Part shown: positions 27,775-36,570 of the stretch, in pieces | Layout of the letters: each line of letters begins with the position of its first letter | Position numbering within the stretch: position 1 is the stretch's first letter | Source of the DNA: CAVRUD01 sp963849635 | GTDB taxonomy: Bacteria > Chloroflexota > Chloroflexia > Thermomicrobiales > UBA6265 | Assembly: GCA_963849635.1 (NCBI GenBank) | Contig: CAWKIA010000018.1 | Span: forward strand, 372,001 to 436,000 | Reading direction: 5' to 3' | Length of the DNA: 64,000 bases | Notes under the pieces: model-generated | Seen by the model: the letters and a program-made list of their open reading frames with translations, nothing else | What the model was told of the DNA's origin: nothing | Databases searched by the model: none | Made by a program: the position numbers and the translations under genes

Positions 27775-28828
27775 CTAGTTCGATACATGTGAGAACGACT
27801 GGGAGGAGAGGAAGGCGGCGGGGGTTTGGTACCCGAGGGCTTGGTGGGGTCGGACCGTATTGTAGTGGTGCTCCCAGGCGCGCAAGGCGGCTTGGAGCGC
27901 AGGTAAGTCGAGGTCGCCCTCGTAGCACTCCCAGAACTCGCGCCGGGCGGTACCGTTGAGGCGCTCGACCCGGCCGTTGAGCTTGGGGGAGCGCGGCGGC
28001 AACACGTAGAGGGCGATGCCCCGCTCCCGGCAGGCCGTCTCGAACCCCGCCATGAACTCACTGCCCCCGTCGACCTGGATGGCCTGGACGGGCACCGGCA
28101 TCCGGGCGAGGAGCTCGTCCAGAAAGGCCGTCGCGGTCCCCGCCGAGGCCGTCGCCCGGACCCCGGCCACGGCGCAGCGGCTGACGACGTCGATGGCGGT
28201 GAACTGGCGGCGTTCGACGCCGGGGAGCGGGACGCAGGTGCATCGTGTCGAGCTGGACCAGGGCGCCGGGCTCGGTCGGGGTGCGCTTGTCCTTGGGCAC
28301 CCGCGTGGCATACGGCCGTTGGGGCCGTTCGCGCCGAACCCGCACCGTATGGGGCTCGCGCAGCAGGGTGCGGCGGCGCAGGCTGCCCAGCATCCGGCCG
28401 ATCATCGACGCGCTCAGGTGGTGCCCTTGCTGCGCCAGCAGGACCCGGAGCGGCCCCTTGCCCATGCGGGGGTGTTGCTGGCGCAGGGCCAAAACCGCAG
28501 ACTCCTGCGCTGCGGTCCAGGTCGCGCGCCGGGTCCGATGAGGGCGGCGCGAGCGGGGCTCCAGCGTGGTGAGGTCGTCGGGGCGGAAGCGTCTGCGCCA
28601 GCGGTAGATCGTCGAGACCGGCACCTGGAAGGCACGGGACGCCTCGCGGACGCTGGTCCGGTCCGCGTGCTCCAGGCAGCGCAGCCGGTACTGGGCCTCG
28701 GGACTGAGGGGCGCGGCCTGGGGCAGGCGGCGCTGGAACCGGACCGGCACCTGGCGGACCATCCGGAAGCCGCCACCCATCCCGGCTTGGTGCATCCGGC
28801 GCCGGTTCCGCTTGCTATGCTTGGCCAT
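27775..28828 (-). CDS. IS481-type transposase (rve-family DDE), frame-broken
   Basis: A transposase of about 350 residues. The N-terminal half has a basic start (MAKHSKRNRRRM), a helix-turn-helix (TSVREASRAFQVPVSTIYRW) and a Leu/Arg-rich linker. The integrase core follows: QLDTMH, IQVDGGSEF and SPKLNGRVERLNGT supply the D, D and E. The frame breaks once near 28230 at a CCC on the coding strand; deleting one C gives HLRPLPGVERRQFTA. ATG 28828 has AGGAG upstream. The stop lies just past the left inverted repeat. Indel error or a dead element are equally possible here. Confidence 0.75.
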
Positions 28829-28916
28829 GAGGGGATCTCCTGCATCTTGGTGAGTAAGCACCCCCAAGATACCCGGGGCGATCCCCTCACTTCATCCCCG
28901 CCCACGTCTCACATGT
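27785..28916 (-). mobile_element. IS481-type insertion sequence
   Basis: Ends share ACATGTGAGA as an inverted repeat (27785-27794 and 28907-28916) that continues imperfectly inward (CGACTGGGAGG against CGTGGGCGGGG). One transposase gene fills it. I see no clear target duplication, and the exact ends are uncertain by a few bases. Confidence 0.65.
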
Positions 28917-28948
28917 GTCTGGACTTCCACAGATCTCCCCCGCGTGCG

Positions 28949-30191
28949 GCAGGGCTGTGTCAAAGTCGAAGTCCATTGGCTAGACTCCGGGCGCCGTGCT
29001 TCCCACAGCCGCGTCGCCAGGGGCTTTGCCAATGGACGCCCCGCAGTCTACCGACCTGCTCACCGCCCTCCAGGCCGTCCCCGACCCGCGCCGGCGGCGT
29101 GGCTGGCGCTACGCCTGGCCGCTGCTGCTGACCCTGATCGCCGCGGCGTTGGCCAGTGGCGAACGGACCCTGCGGGCTGTCGGCCAGTGGGTGGCCGAGC
29201 ATGCCGAGGAGTTGGTCGCCCTCCTCTCCCCACCACGGGGACGCCTGCCCAGCACCGCCACCTTGCGACGGGCGCTACGGGCGGTGAAAATCGCCGCGTT
29301 GGAGCGGTGCTTGGCCACCCTCGCCACCGGGCCACCCGCTCAGGAGACGGCCGCCGCGCCGTGGGTGGGTCTCGCCGTCGACGGCAAAGCCGTGCGCGGG
29401 GCCAACCGCCACGGGGCGGCGGTCCACTTGGTCGGGCTGGTCCGCCACGGCGATGGGGCGGTCCTCGGCCAGGTGGCGGTCGCCGCCAAAAGCAACGAGA
29501 TCACCGCCGTGCCCCGCCTCCTGGCGGACCGCGATCTGACCGGGACCGTGACCACCCTGGACGCGCTGCTGACCCAGCGGGGCATTGCCGCCCAGATCCG
29601 GGCCCAGGGCGGCCACGACCTGATGGCCGTCAAGCCCAAGCCCAACCAGCCCGAGCTGCATCAGGCGATCGAGCGCTTGTTCCGCGAGCCGCCCCCGCCG
29701 CTGGCCGCCGACCGGGCCGCGACGGCGGTCGGCTTCGGCACGGGCCACGGCCGACTGGAGCGGCGCCAGCTCGAGCGCAGCGCGGCCCTCGCAGGCTACC
29801 TCGCCTGGCCGGACGCTCAGCAGGTGCTGCGCCGTACCTGCCGCCGCGTCATCCTCGCCACCGGGGAGATCCAGGAGGAGGCGACCTATGGGGTCACGAG
29901 TCTGCCACCGGATCTGGCGACACCGGTCCAGATCGAGGCGTTGTGGCGCGGCCACTGGACGATCGAGAACCGGATCCACTACGTCCGCGACGTGACGCTG
30001 GGCGAGGATGCCTGCCAGGTCCGGGTCGGGGCCGCCCCGCAGGCGCTGGCTGCCCTGCGCAACGCGCTCCTCACCCGATTGCGGGCATTGGGCTGGACCC
30101 TCATCCCCGATGCCCTCCGCCCCTACGGCGCCTACGCCCATCGCGCCCTCGCCCTCCTCGCCACCCCTCCACGACTTTGACACAGCCCTGC
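28949..30191 (+). mobile_element. ISAs1-family insertion sequence with perfect terminal inverted repeats
   Basis: The terminal repeat CAGGGCTGTGTCAAAGTCG at 28950-28968 is matched perfectly in inverted form at 30172-30190; the repeat may be one base longer on each side. The element is 1.24 kb with one intact transposase. The 8-10 bases flanking each side do not match, so no target duplication is visible. Confidence 0.9.
29032..30180 (+). CDS. ISAs1-family transposase, intact
   Basis: A 382-residue DDE transposase. It starts with the DUF4338/H-repeat-associated N-terminal region (PDPRRRRGWRYAWPLLLTLI), followed by VGLAVDGKAVRGA with the first Asp, HDLMAVKPKPNQPEL, and the C-terminal HWTIENRIHYVRDVTLGED with the last Glu. 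ATG 29032 is preferred over an in-frame start at 28996 because of AGGGGC upstream and the fit to family N-termini. Unlike the other three transposases in the window it has no frame break, so this is probably the most recent arrival and may be active. The stop overlaps the right inverted repeat. Confidence 0.88.
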   Translation: MDAPQSTDLLTALQAVPDPRRRRGWRYAWPLLLTLIAAALASGERTLRAVGQWVAEHAEELVALLSPPRGRLPSTATLRRALRAVKIAALERCLATLATGPPAQETAAAPWVGLAVDGKAVRGANRHGAAVHLVGLVRHGDGAVLGQVAVAAKSNEITAVPRLLADRDLTGTVTTLDALLTQRGIAAQIRAQGGHDLMAVKPKPNQPELHQAIERLFREPPPPLAADRAATAVGFGTGHGRLERRQLERSAALAGYLAWPDAQQVLRRTCRRVILATGEIQEEATYGVTSLPPDLATPVQIEALWRGHWTIENRIHYVRDVTLGEDACQVRVGAAPQALAALRNALLTRLRALGWTLIPDALRPYGAYAHRALALLATPPRL

Positions 30192-30488
30192 TTTGACCCG
30201 AACCGGGTTGACCACAGGATCGCGCTAGGCTCCGTGGAAGAGTGGACGATCGTGAACGACCACCTTCACGATCATGTCGTTCACATCCACATCAATCCCT
30301 TCCTCGTGACCCAGATAAACGGCGAGAGCGTCGCTGTTCCGGAGTGGCGAGATTCCGTGATCGTGCCGCGCTTCGGCAGTGTCGTATTCAGGACGCGCTT
30401 CCTGGATTACACCGGGCAGTACGGGCTTCATTGCCACATGATGAACCACGAAGAGCTCGGCATGATGCAGTTGATCGAGGTCTTCTAA
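30192..30488 (+). pseudogene. Multicopper oxidase, C-terminal remnant
   Basis: About 98 codons read from the edge of the ISAs1 element to a stop at 30486-30488. They encode the last cupredoxin domain of a multicopper oxidase: HDHVVHIHINPF has the HxH pair of the trinuclear site and GLHCHMMNHEELGMMQ the HCH-x3-H-x4-M type 1 copper site. The upstream two thirds of the gene are not present on the other side of the IS, so the insertion was followed by a deletion or the fragment arrived with it. It has no start codon and cannot make a working enzyme. Confidence 0.8.
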
Positions 30489-30614
30489 CCATCGACGTGT
30501 AACGTTGAACAAGGCGATCGCCCGCCCGGGAAATCCCTCTCGTTCGGGCGGAGCCTTATACTGTTTTGGGCACGTCGATCCGATGGATGCGCCCCAATGC
30601 ACCGTCGTTTTTGT

Positions 30615-30687
30615 GCCCCAGTAGCTCAGCGGATAGAGCAACCGCCTTCTAAGCGGGAGGTCACAGGTTCGATTCCTGTCTGGGGTA
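30615..30687 (+). tRNA. tRNA-Arg (anticodon TCT)
   Basis: A full cloverleaf: acceptor GCCCCAG pairs with CTGGGGT, D-arm GCTC/GAGC, anticodon loop CTTCTAA, T-loop TTCGATT between ACAGG and CCTGT. CCA is not encoded. Its 3' two thirds are duplicated at 33253. Confidence 0.92.
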
Positions 30688-30690
30688 CCG
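30642..30690 (+). repeat. attL-like half: 3' end of tRNA-Arg, 49-bp direct repeat copy 1
   Basis: Identical to 33253-33301 except for one base (C at 30664, T at 33275). It spans the anticodon loop to just past the tRNA end, the usual target for tyrosine-recombinase integrases. Confidence 0.85.
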
Positions 30691-30723
30691 CCCCCGAAAT
30701 CGCGCCAAAAACCCACGGCGGTC

Positions 30724-30745
30724 GGTCTAAACGGGCGTTTAGACC
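30724..30745. repeat. Perfect palindrome just inside the island
   Basis: GGTCTAAACG and CGTTTAGACC are perfect inverted arms separated by GG. It lies 34 bp inside the tRNA-proximal boundary. It could be a hairpin that ends tRNA transcription, although no T-run follows, or a recombinase arm site. Confidence 0.5.
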
Positions 30746-30819
30746 CCCTGTCTCCTTGTTGTTTGGGGCGTGGGCGCGACGGATCGTCTGTGCCGACGCC
30801 TCCGACATGCCGAAGTGCT

Positions 30820-31857
30820 TCACCCTGCCTTGTTGGATCCGGTCCCTGGCCGCCCCGGCCACCTCCTCGGTCGGCTCGTTCGGGTCGACAGGGGTGCTTC
30901 CGGCTGCGGCGAACGCGGTAGGACGCAGGGGTTCGACGCGTAGTCGCGCGCCTCGTCGAAGATGCGGCGCAGGCTGGCGTCGACCAGGTGCACGTCGGCG
31001 TCGAATCGCCGGAAGCGAGGAACGATGCTCGTCACGATCCAACGCCAGCGGTCGTCGAAGCGGGTGATCCTCGGCCACGCTTGCGCGCGCAGAGCCAGCG
31101 GCCCCCCTCGTCCGAGCGAGGAGAGGTAGAACGAGGTGTGGTACGCAACCTCCTGCCGCACGCCACGCACCTCAAAGGTCAGGGCCGAGCCGATGGAGAA
31201 GAGCCTGGCGAACGCACACGAGAGGCGATCGAAGCTGGGTTGCACCAAGGCGCGCTGCTCGTGTTCGAGGATCTGGACGTTGCCCGCCCAAATGAGGTCG
31301 TCGGCCGTCCGTCGTGCCGCCGCGGACGCCGTCCCGTCCTCCAGGACACGGCGTCCTTGGTCGATTGCCTCGAAGGCGGAGAGGACGAGAGCATAGTGGC
31401 GCTCCGCTCCCAGGAGCGCGCGTAGCCGTTCGATCCCGTCTTCGGCGGTGCCGTACGCGAGGTGCGCCCAGAAGATGTCGTTGAAAATGGCGTTGTTCGT
31501 CGCCCGGATCGCGTTCACGTCCTCTATCAGCAGCGCTCTCTGGCGACGACCAAGGCTGTGCGGGATGTCCACGTAACCCGTGCGATCGGTGTCCAGGCGG
31601 AACGGGAAGAGGGCGAGCCGGACGTGGTGCGACGCGAAGGCGGCCATCCCGGCCCACTTGAAGCACGCGGGCAGGAACTTGTAGATCCAGGCGTAGCGCG
31701 ACGAGATCTCCAGGTTGCGGTGGAAGACGCAGGACTGGTTGGTCAGGAGACCGTCGGCCAGCGCCTGCCACCCCGTGATCGTGGCCGGCGTCCCGTTCGC
31801 GAGGACGAGCTCATGTGGCATTGGGATGAGTTGGTCGGGGGTGATCAGATCGACCAT
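30820..31857 (-). CDS. Unknown protein encoded in the tRNA-Arg island
   Basis: A protein of about 345 residues that I cannot assign. Start ATG 31857 is chosen because AAGAGGC lies 8-9 nt upstream; the longer frame to 31953 adds an unlikely N-terminus. The body is helical with many Trp, Tyr and His and a few hydrophobic stretches (AWIYKFLPACFKWAGMAAFA), suggestive of membrane association. Conserved-looking parts are NAIFNDIFWAHLAYG and AERHYALVLSAFEAIDQG. The last 35 residues are Pro/Arg/Ser-rich and look like read-through after a frame break near 30920, so the true C-terminus is uncertain. Confidence 0.45.
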   Translation of the reverse strand: MVDLITPDQLIPMPHELVLANGTPATITGWQALADGLLTNQSCVFHRNLEISSRYAWIYKFLPACFKWAGMAAFASHHVRLALFPFRLDTDRTGYVDIPHSLGRRQRALLIEDVNAIRATNNAIFNDIFWAHLAYGTAEDGIERLRALLGAERHYALVLSAFEAIDQGRRVLEDGTASAAARRTADDLIWAGNVQILEHEQRALVQPSFDRLSCAFARLFSIGSALTFEVRGVRQEVAYHTSFYLSSLGRGGPLALRAQAWPRITRFDDRWRWIVTSIVPRFRRFDADVHLVDASLRRIFDEARDYASNPCVLPRSPQPEAPLSTRTSRPRRWPGRPGTGSNKAG

Positions 31858-32179
31858 CCGACCATGCCTCTTGACGACACGGTTCGCCGAATCACGCAAC
31901 CGGTGGTGGGATGCCAGCATGCCCCGACTCCAGACGCACGGGAGCATCGCCACTCGCCGCGAGATCCTCGAGCCGTCGCCTCCGGGTCACTCGACCTCGG
32001 CGCGGACGACACTTGAAGTCGCGAACACCGACGCCGAGCGGACGTCGTGCCCTGCGGAGCCCGAAGGCACGGCTCTCCCATCTATTACGATAAGCGCACC
32101 ACCGGCGCTGTCAAGCGACCGGCTCGTCGTCCCCCGGTTGAAGCCCAGGCCTCCGCGTCGGCGGCCTGGCCCCGGCGGC
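31858..32179. other. Island intergenic stretch
   Basis: About 320 bp between the unknown gene and the transposase remnant. I see no RNA gene or convincing frame; it probably holds the promoter of the minus-strand gene. Confidence 0.3.
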
Positions 32180-32460
32180 CGCAGCCACCTCGAAGGCGGT
32201 CCCACGGCACGGTCTCCGGGGCATCGGCCAGGTTGCCGACGAAGGGCCGCCGCAGCGCAAGCGCCTCAGCGTCCACGGCCGGCAGCGGGTGCTCGAACCG
32301 TACGGGCCATTCCTGCTCAAGCGCTGGCAGGAGGGCTGCCGGATGGCGACCCGGCTGTGGTGCGAGATCCGGGACATGGGGTTCGGGTACTCCCTGAGCA
32401 ACGTCAAGCGCTCCGTCCGCCAACTCCGGCATGCGCGGCCGTTCGGCCGGAGGCGGCCAC
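32180..32460 (+). pseudogene. ISL3-family transposase remnant
   Basis: One frame gives HGLRGIGQVADEG and then RVLEPYGPFLLKRWQEGCRM, followed by ATRLWCEIRDMGFG and VRQLR. The pattern L-PY--FL--RW-EGC--A--L--EI---G is the central region of ISL3 transposases. Both ends of the gene and its catalytic core are absent, so this is a short fossil. Confidence 0.6.
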
Positions 32461-32668
32461 TGATAACGTGCATTATCGTGGCCAACCGGCCCCGATTGCC
32501 GCTTGACTTCGACGAACTTTGAGGCGCTGCGCCGCCAGATCATGGACGGCCAGTTGACCGATCGGGATCTCATCTAGCTAGGCCGCTTTAAAACAGCGGA
32601 GCCAGGCTGTTTGCCCGACTCCACTTCTGGTGGTGGCCGCCGCTCGGTGTTCTCCGGTTCAGCCCGGC

Positions 32669-32968
32669 CTAACGCGGCCGGCGGTTCCGACTCCGAGACT
32701 CGGGGAACTCGGCAATCGCGTCACTGAGCTGTGCGTTCTTCAGGGCGTTCAGGACGAACGGCACCTGCGCCGGATACGTCCGGATCAGATCCGGGCACGC
32801 CACCAGCGCGATGGTCAACCGGATGATCGTCAGGTTCGAAGCCTGCTTCTCCCCGTCGAACAGCCGGCGAACAACGGTGGGGTCGAGACCCGAGTACTGG
32901 GCGAGTTGATACTCGCTTTTCCCGCACAGCTTGGCGAGATCATTCAGGGTTTTGGCAACGTCGCTCAT
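32669..32968 (-). CDS. Small helix-turn-helix transcriptional regulator (XRE-like)
   Basis: A 99-residue protein. Residues about 5-60 form a Cro/XRE-type domain, with the recognition helices in KSEYQLAQYSGLDPTVVRRL followed by FDGEKQASNLTIIRLTIAL. A short Lys/Arg-rich tail follows. ATG 32968 is chosen over the frame to 33040 because GGAGG lies 5 nt upstream. It may be the regulator left from a mobile element; no toxin partner is visible beside it. Such small regulators often control excision or their own transcription. Confidence 0.7.
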   Translation of the reverse strand: MSDVAKTLNDLAKLCGKSEYQLAQYSGLDPTVVRRLFDGEKQASNLTIIRLTIALVACPDLIRTYPAQVPFVLNALKNAQLSDAIAEFPESRSRNRRPR

Positions 32969-33252
32969 GGTCCTCCGGCCACCCCACTTGATGTTGTGGC
33001 GTACCAGATTCGTCATGACACCCGTCTGATCAAGCGGCAATTGCAGCGGCCACGGCAGGTAATAGTAGTCTGGCAGACCGCAAAGTCAATCAGTGCGTTG
33101 AGTCTATGGTGGGGTCAGTATCACGCGCGCTCACCCCGACTCGGGCTTACAAACAATGCTACGATTCCGCCCAGATAGGTACCGCGACGGCGGTGGGTCT
33201 GGCCAAAGTTGGGCGGTAGGTATTAGCCGAAAAACCCCGGATTTAGGCCCTT

Positions 33253-33301
33253 CCGCCTTCTAAGCGGGAGGTCATAGGTTCGATTCCTGTCTGGGGTACC
33301 G
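33253..33301 (+). repeat. attR-like half: tRNA-Arg 3' fragment, direct repeat copy 2
   Basis: Begins in the anticodon stem and keeps the anticodon loop, T-arm and acceptor 3' strand, with no 5' half, so it cannot make a tRNA. It has one mismatch to copy 1, a T in the T-stem at 33275. Confidence 0.85.
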
Positions 33302-33438
33302 ACTGCTTGGAGCCGCAATCCTCGAACCAATGAGTCATTCTTGTTTACTCATAAGCAGTTGACACTCTCCAACAACAGTGGAACGATCACCCGCAGGGTT
33401 TGGCCTCACTGACAATTCAGACGTTGAGAGGGGGCTCG

Positions 33439-34374
33439 ATGCGTATCGTTGCGTTTGACGATCAACGTATTGGCATCGTCGGTGCCGACGACACCGTTAT
33501 AGACATCACGCACTTACTGGATCGGTATGAACCGCTCTCCCCGGCAGACCAGCTTCCAGATCTCATTGCCCACTATGAAGACCTGAAACCTCAGCTTGAC
33601 GGACTCGTCAACGCAGGCGGAGGCAAACCACTTGCGGAAGTGAGCCTTCATTCGCCCCTCACTCGCCCGTCAAAAATCATCTGCTTGATGGGAAATTACC
33701 GCGAGGGGACCGACCGACCCCTACAGATACTCGACCTTTTCTTCAAGTCGCCCGAGGCGATCTCCGGCCACGGAGACACCGTGGTCTTGCCACCACACCA
33801 GGCGGATATCTTTCACCACGAAGCGGAGATCGCGGTCGTCATCGGGCGGGAGTCCAAGAATCTTGATCCCGCCAACGCAATCGACGCCGTGTTTGGTTAC
33901 GTCGGCTTCAATGATGTGTCTGCCCGCGGACTGGGCCGGTCTGGAATTGCCAGCTTCCTTGGAAAATCGTTTGATACATTCGCGGCATTCGGACCATGGA
34001 TCGTCACGAAAGACGACATCCCGGACCCGCAGAACCTGAGCATCACCGTCGACGTGAACGGAGAGCGCCGGCAGGACTACTCCTCAAGCGACATGGAGCG
34101 GCCGATCGTCGACCTGCTTGCGTACATCTCAGCTATGACAACCCTGCATCCCGGCGACGTGATCTGCTGTGGGACGAACCACCAGGGCCTGGGCTCGATG
34201 CAAGACGGCGACGAAGTCGTCACCACCGTCTCCAGCATTGGCTCCTTCACCATCTACGTGCGGGACGAGCATCAGCGCGCCTGGAATCGCGGCATCGACC
34301 GCGAAGCGGCGGAACGGGTGAAGGCATCCGCTCAGCATCCCGTCGCGGCGGGCACCGGAGGATCAGTTCGATGA
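33439..34374 (+). CDS. Fumarylacetoacetate hydrolase-family protein 1
   Basis: A 311-residue FAH-superfamily enzyme, likely a hydrolase, decarboxylase or isomerase of a beta-diketo acid in ring-cleavage or sugar-acid catabolism. The metal site is visible as HHEAEIAVVIGRES (His and first Glu), GYVGFNDVSARGL (Asp) and the GKSFDTFAAFGPWIV loop; IICCGTNHQGLG-type residues (VICCGTNHQGLGSM) close the active site. ATG 33439 has GAGAGGGGG upstream. The stop overlaps the start of the paralogue as ATGA, so the pair is translationally coupled. Confidence 0.88.
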   Translation: MRIVAFDDQRIGIVGADDTVIDITHLLDRYEPLSPADQLPDLIAHYEDLKPQLDGLVNAGGGKPLAEVSLHSPLTRPSKIICLMGNYREGTDRPLQILDLFFKSPEAISGHGDTVVLPPHQADIFHHEAEIAVVIGRESKNLDPANAIDAVFGYVGFNDVSARGLGRSGIASFLGKSFDTFAAFGPWIVTKDDIPDPQNLSITVDVNGERRQDYSSSDMERPIVDLLAYISAMTTLHPGDVICCGTNHQGLGSMQDGDEVVTTVSSIGSFTIYVRDEHQRAWNRGIDREAAERVKASAQHPVAAGTGGSVR

Positions 34375-35244
34375 GGCTCGCTCTGACCGCGGAAGATCGC
34401 ATTGTGGTGGAGCGCGACGGTGGATTTGTCGATGTCTCACCTGCCTTTGCCGACATCCGCTTCCGCACCGCCGACGACCGGATGCCGCGCGTGATCGCGT
34501 CCCTACCGGATCGCAGGGAACGAATCGAACAACTCGCCTTCATGCGGAGATCTCCTTCCCGCTGGCGACTTACAGGCTCCGGTGCCGCGGCCGCCGAAAC
34601 TGATCGCGGCATTCGGCAACTACCGTGAAGGATCTGATCGAGAGCGCCAGGCGCAGGACATGTTCCTGGAGAGCCCGGACTCGGTCATCGGTCCGAACGG
34701 AACCGTCGTTCTGCCCAACCACCCGGCAACCATCTTCCACCACGAGGCAGAGCTCGCCCTGATCGTCGGCCGGCGAGCAAAAGATCTCCCGGCAGACGAA
34801 CGCGCCCTGGATGCATTGGCCGGCTATTCCTGTGGGATCGATGTCTCCGCCCGGGGTATCGGCCGGGTTGGTCCCAGCAGGATCGGCAAGTCGTTTGACA
34901 CCTTCACGCCGCTTGGTCCAGCCATAGTTACGGTTGACGAAGTTCCCGACCCGCAGAACTTGCGCGTCACCCTCTCCGTCAACGGCGATCTCCGTCAGGA
35001 CTACTCGACGAGCGACATGGAATACGCGGTTCCCGAGATCCTGGCCTTCATTAGCTCGTACATGACGCTGGTTCCGGGGGATGTCATTCTTTGCGGGACG
35101 AACCACCAGGGCCTCGGACCGCTACAGGACGGCGACCAGGTCAAGATGACGATCGACGGGATCGGCACGCTTGCGGTCTCTGTTCGCGATCCTCTGCGCC
35201 GCGAATGGCCTCGCCATATCGATCAAGAGACGGCCGCAAGATAG
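34371..35244 (+). CDS. Fumarylacetoacetate hydrolase-family protein 2, frame-broken
   Basis: A paralogue of the preceding gene, about 290 residues. The frame from ATG 34371 gives an N-terminal beta domain to about residue 56 (RERIEQLAF), then shifts by one base near 34540 and continues as CGDLLPAGDLQAPVPRPPKL and the catalytic domain. Metal ligands lie in HHEAELALIVGRR and CGIDVSARGIGR, with GKSFDTFTPLGPA and ILCGTNHQGLGPL after them. Apart from the frame break the gene is complete. The pair may form a hetero-oligomer or act on two intermediates of one pathway. Confidence 0.8.
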
Positions 35245-35390
35245 CGTTCCGCTGGGAATGGCTAGGTATCCCAGGATCGGCTCGCCCACGCGCTAGTACA
35301 AGCCAAGTAGCACGCTAAGCCTGACGCTTAGTGATAGTATCGGCCGGGCCAATGGAACTCACTTAGTCTAACCAGATTTGGAGACCCTCA

Positions 35391-36479
35391 ATGCCGTCGA
35401 GTGAATCCGAGCACATGGCGGTCTCGTCCCACGATGTCGGTGACGTCGACGGAGTCCCTTCACGACAGTGGACCCTATCGAACGATTCAGGGATGAGCGT
35501 CGACATTCTGGAGTTTGGCGGTGTCATCCGCACACTTTCCGTACCTGACCGGGACGGAAACGTGGCGAATGTCGTCCTCGGCTTCGAAACGCTTACTGAA
35601 TATGTCAAATCCCGGGCGTTCTTTGGCTGCATCACCGGCAGATACGCGAATCGAATTGCCAACGCTCGATTCACGCTCGACGGGACGACCTACCAACTGG
35701 CCACCAACAACGACCCGAACGCCCTGCATGGTGGCCACCGTGGCTTTGATCGGTTCGTGTGGCGGGCGGAAGGAATTCGAGATGACGCGGGTGCCGGCGT
35801 TCGACTTCACCGCGTGAGTCCGGACGGCGAAGAGGGTTATCCGGGGGAACTTGCGGTCAGCGTCACCTATCGACTCACCGCAACCAATGACCTCATCATT
35901 AACTACGTTGCTGAGACGACCGATCCAACGATCGTCAATCTCACCAATCACACGTACTACAACCTTGCCGGAGAGGGCACCGGCGACATCTACAATCACG
36001 AACTGACGCTGAATGCGTCTCGGTTTCTGCCAACTGATGCGACGTCCATCCCACTTGGGACCCTGGCGCCCGTGGCGGGCACGCCGTTCGATTTCACCTC
36101 AGCTCAACCGATTGGCACCCGGATTCGCAGTCGGCATGAGCAGCTCCAGTTTGGCCTTGGATACGACCATAGCTACGTGATCGATCGTTCCACATCCGAT
36201 GACTCCACGCTGATGCTTGCTGCGATACTGCGCGATCCGGTGAGCGGGCGAACCCTCCACTTATCGACCACCGAGCCGGGCGTTCAGGTCTATACCGGCA
36301 ATCAGCTCACCGGCGCGATTGTCGGCACAAGTGGACGCGCCTACCGGCAGGGCGACGGTATCGCACTGGAAACTCAGCACTTCCCAGACTCGCCGAATCG
36401 ACCGGAGTATCCATCGACAGTCCTGCGACCTGGGGAGACCTTTCGCTCGACGACCAAGTTGACCCTGTCGGTGTCTTAG
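35391..36479 (+). CDS. galM: Aldose 1-epimerase (mutarotase)
   Basis: A 362-residue cytoplasmic mutarotase that interconverts alpha and beta anomers of galactose and other aldoses. Characteristic segments are FFGCITGRYANRIANARF, NALHGGHRGFDRFVW with the substrate His, LTNHTYYNLAGEG with the catalytic base-region His, and GYDHSYVID, with the catalytic Glu in the C-terminal ALETQHFPDSPN region. The length fits the family. ATG 35391 has GGAGAC upstream. It is transcribed after a 146-bp gap that includes a short inverted repeat (CTAAGC/GCTTAG around 35312-35330). Confidence 0.92.
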   Translation: MPSSESEHMAVSSHDVGDVDGVPSRQWTLSNDSGMSVDILEFGGVIRTLSVPDRDGNVANVVLGFETLTEYVKSRAFFGCITGRYANRIANARFTLDGTTYQLATNNDPNALHGGHRGFDRFVWRAEGIRDDAGAGVRLHRVSPDGEEGYPGELAVSVTYRLTATNDLIINYVAETTDPTIVNLTNHTYYNLAGEGTGDIYNHELTLNASRFLPTDATSIPLGTLAPVAGTPFDFTSAQPIGTRIRSRHEQLQFGLGYDHSYVIDRSTSDDSTLMLAAILRDPVSGRTLHLSTTEPGVQVYTGNQLTGAIVGTSGRAYRQGDGIALETQHFPDSPNRPEYPSTVLRPGETFRSTTKLTLSVS

Positions 36480-36570
36480 CAACGGTCTGGGCGAGCCGTT
36501 AGAAGGCCGCTGATATCATCCCCGAGCATGATTCGGTCGGAATTGTTGAAAACACTGGAGGTCATGGTTC

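Larger units (their letters stand above)
30691..33252. mobile_element. Small genomic island (about 2.6 kb) inserted at tRNA-Arg
   Basis: The segment is framed by the 49-bp tRNA-Arg direct repeat. It holds one unknown gene, an ISL3-type transposase remnant and a small helix-turn-helix gene, all unlike the flanking metabolic genes. No integrase gene is present, so it is either a decayed island or one mobilised in trans. Confidence 0.6.

Noticed and set aside
28944..30488. A 514-codon plus-strand frame covering the ISAs1 element and the oxidase tail
   Set aside because: Its first 400 codons are the shadow of the intact ISAs1 transposase in another frame; only the last 98 codons are real coding remnant.
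33253..33301. A second tRNA-Arg gene
   Set aside because: The 5' acceptor strand and D-arm are absent, so it is only a 3' fragment.
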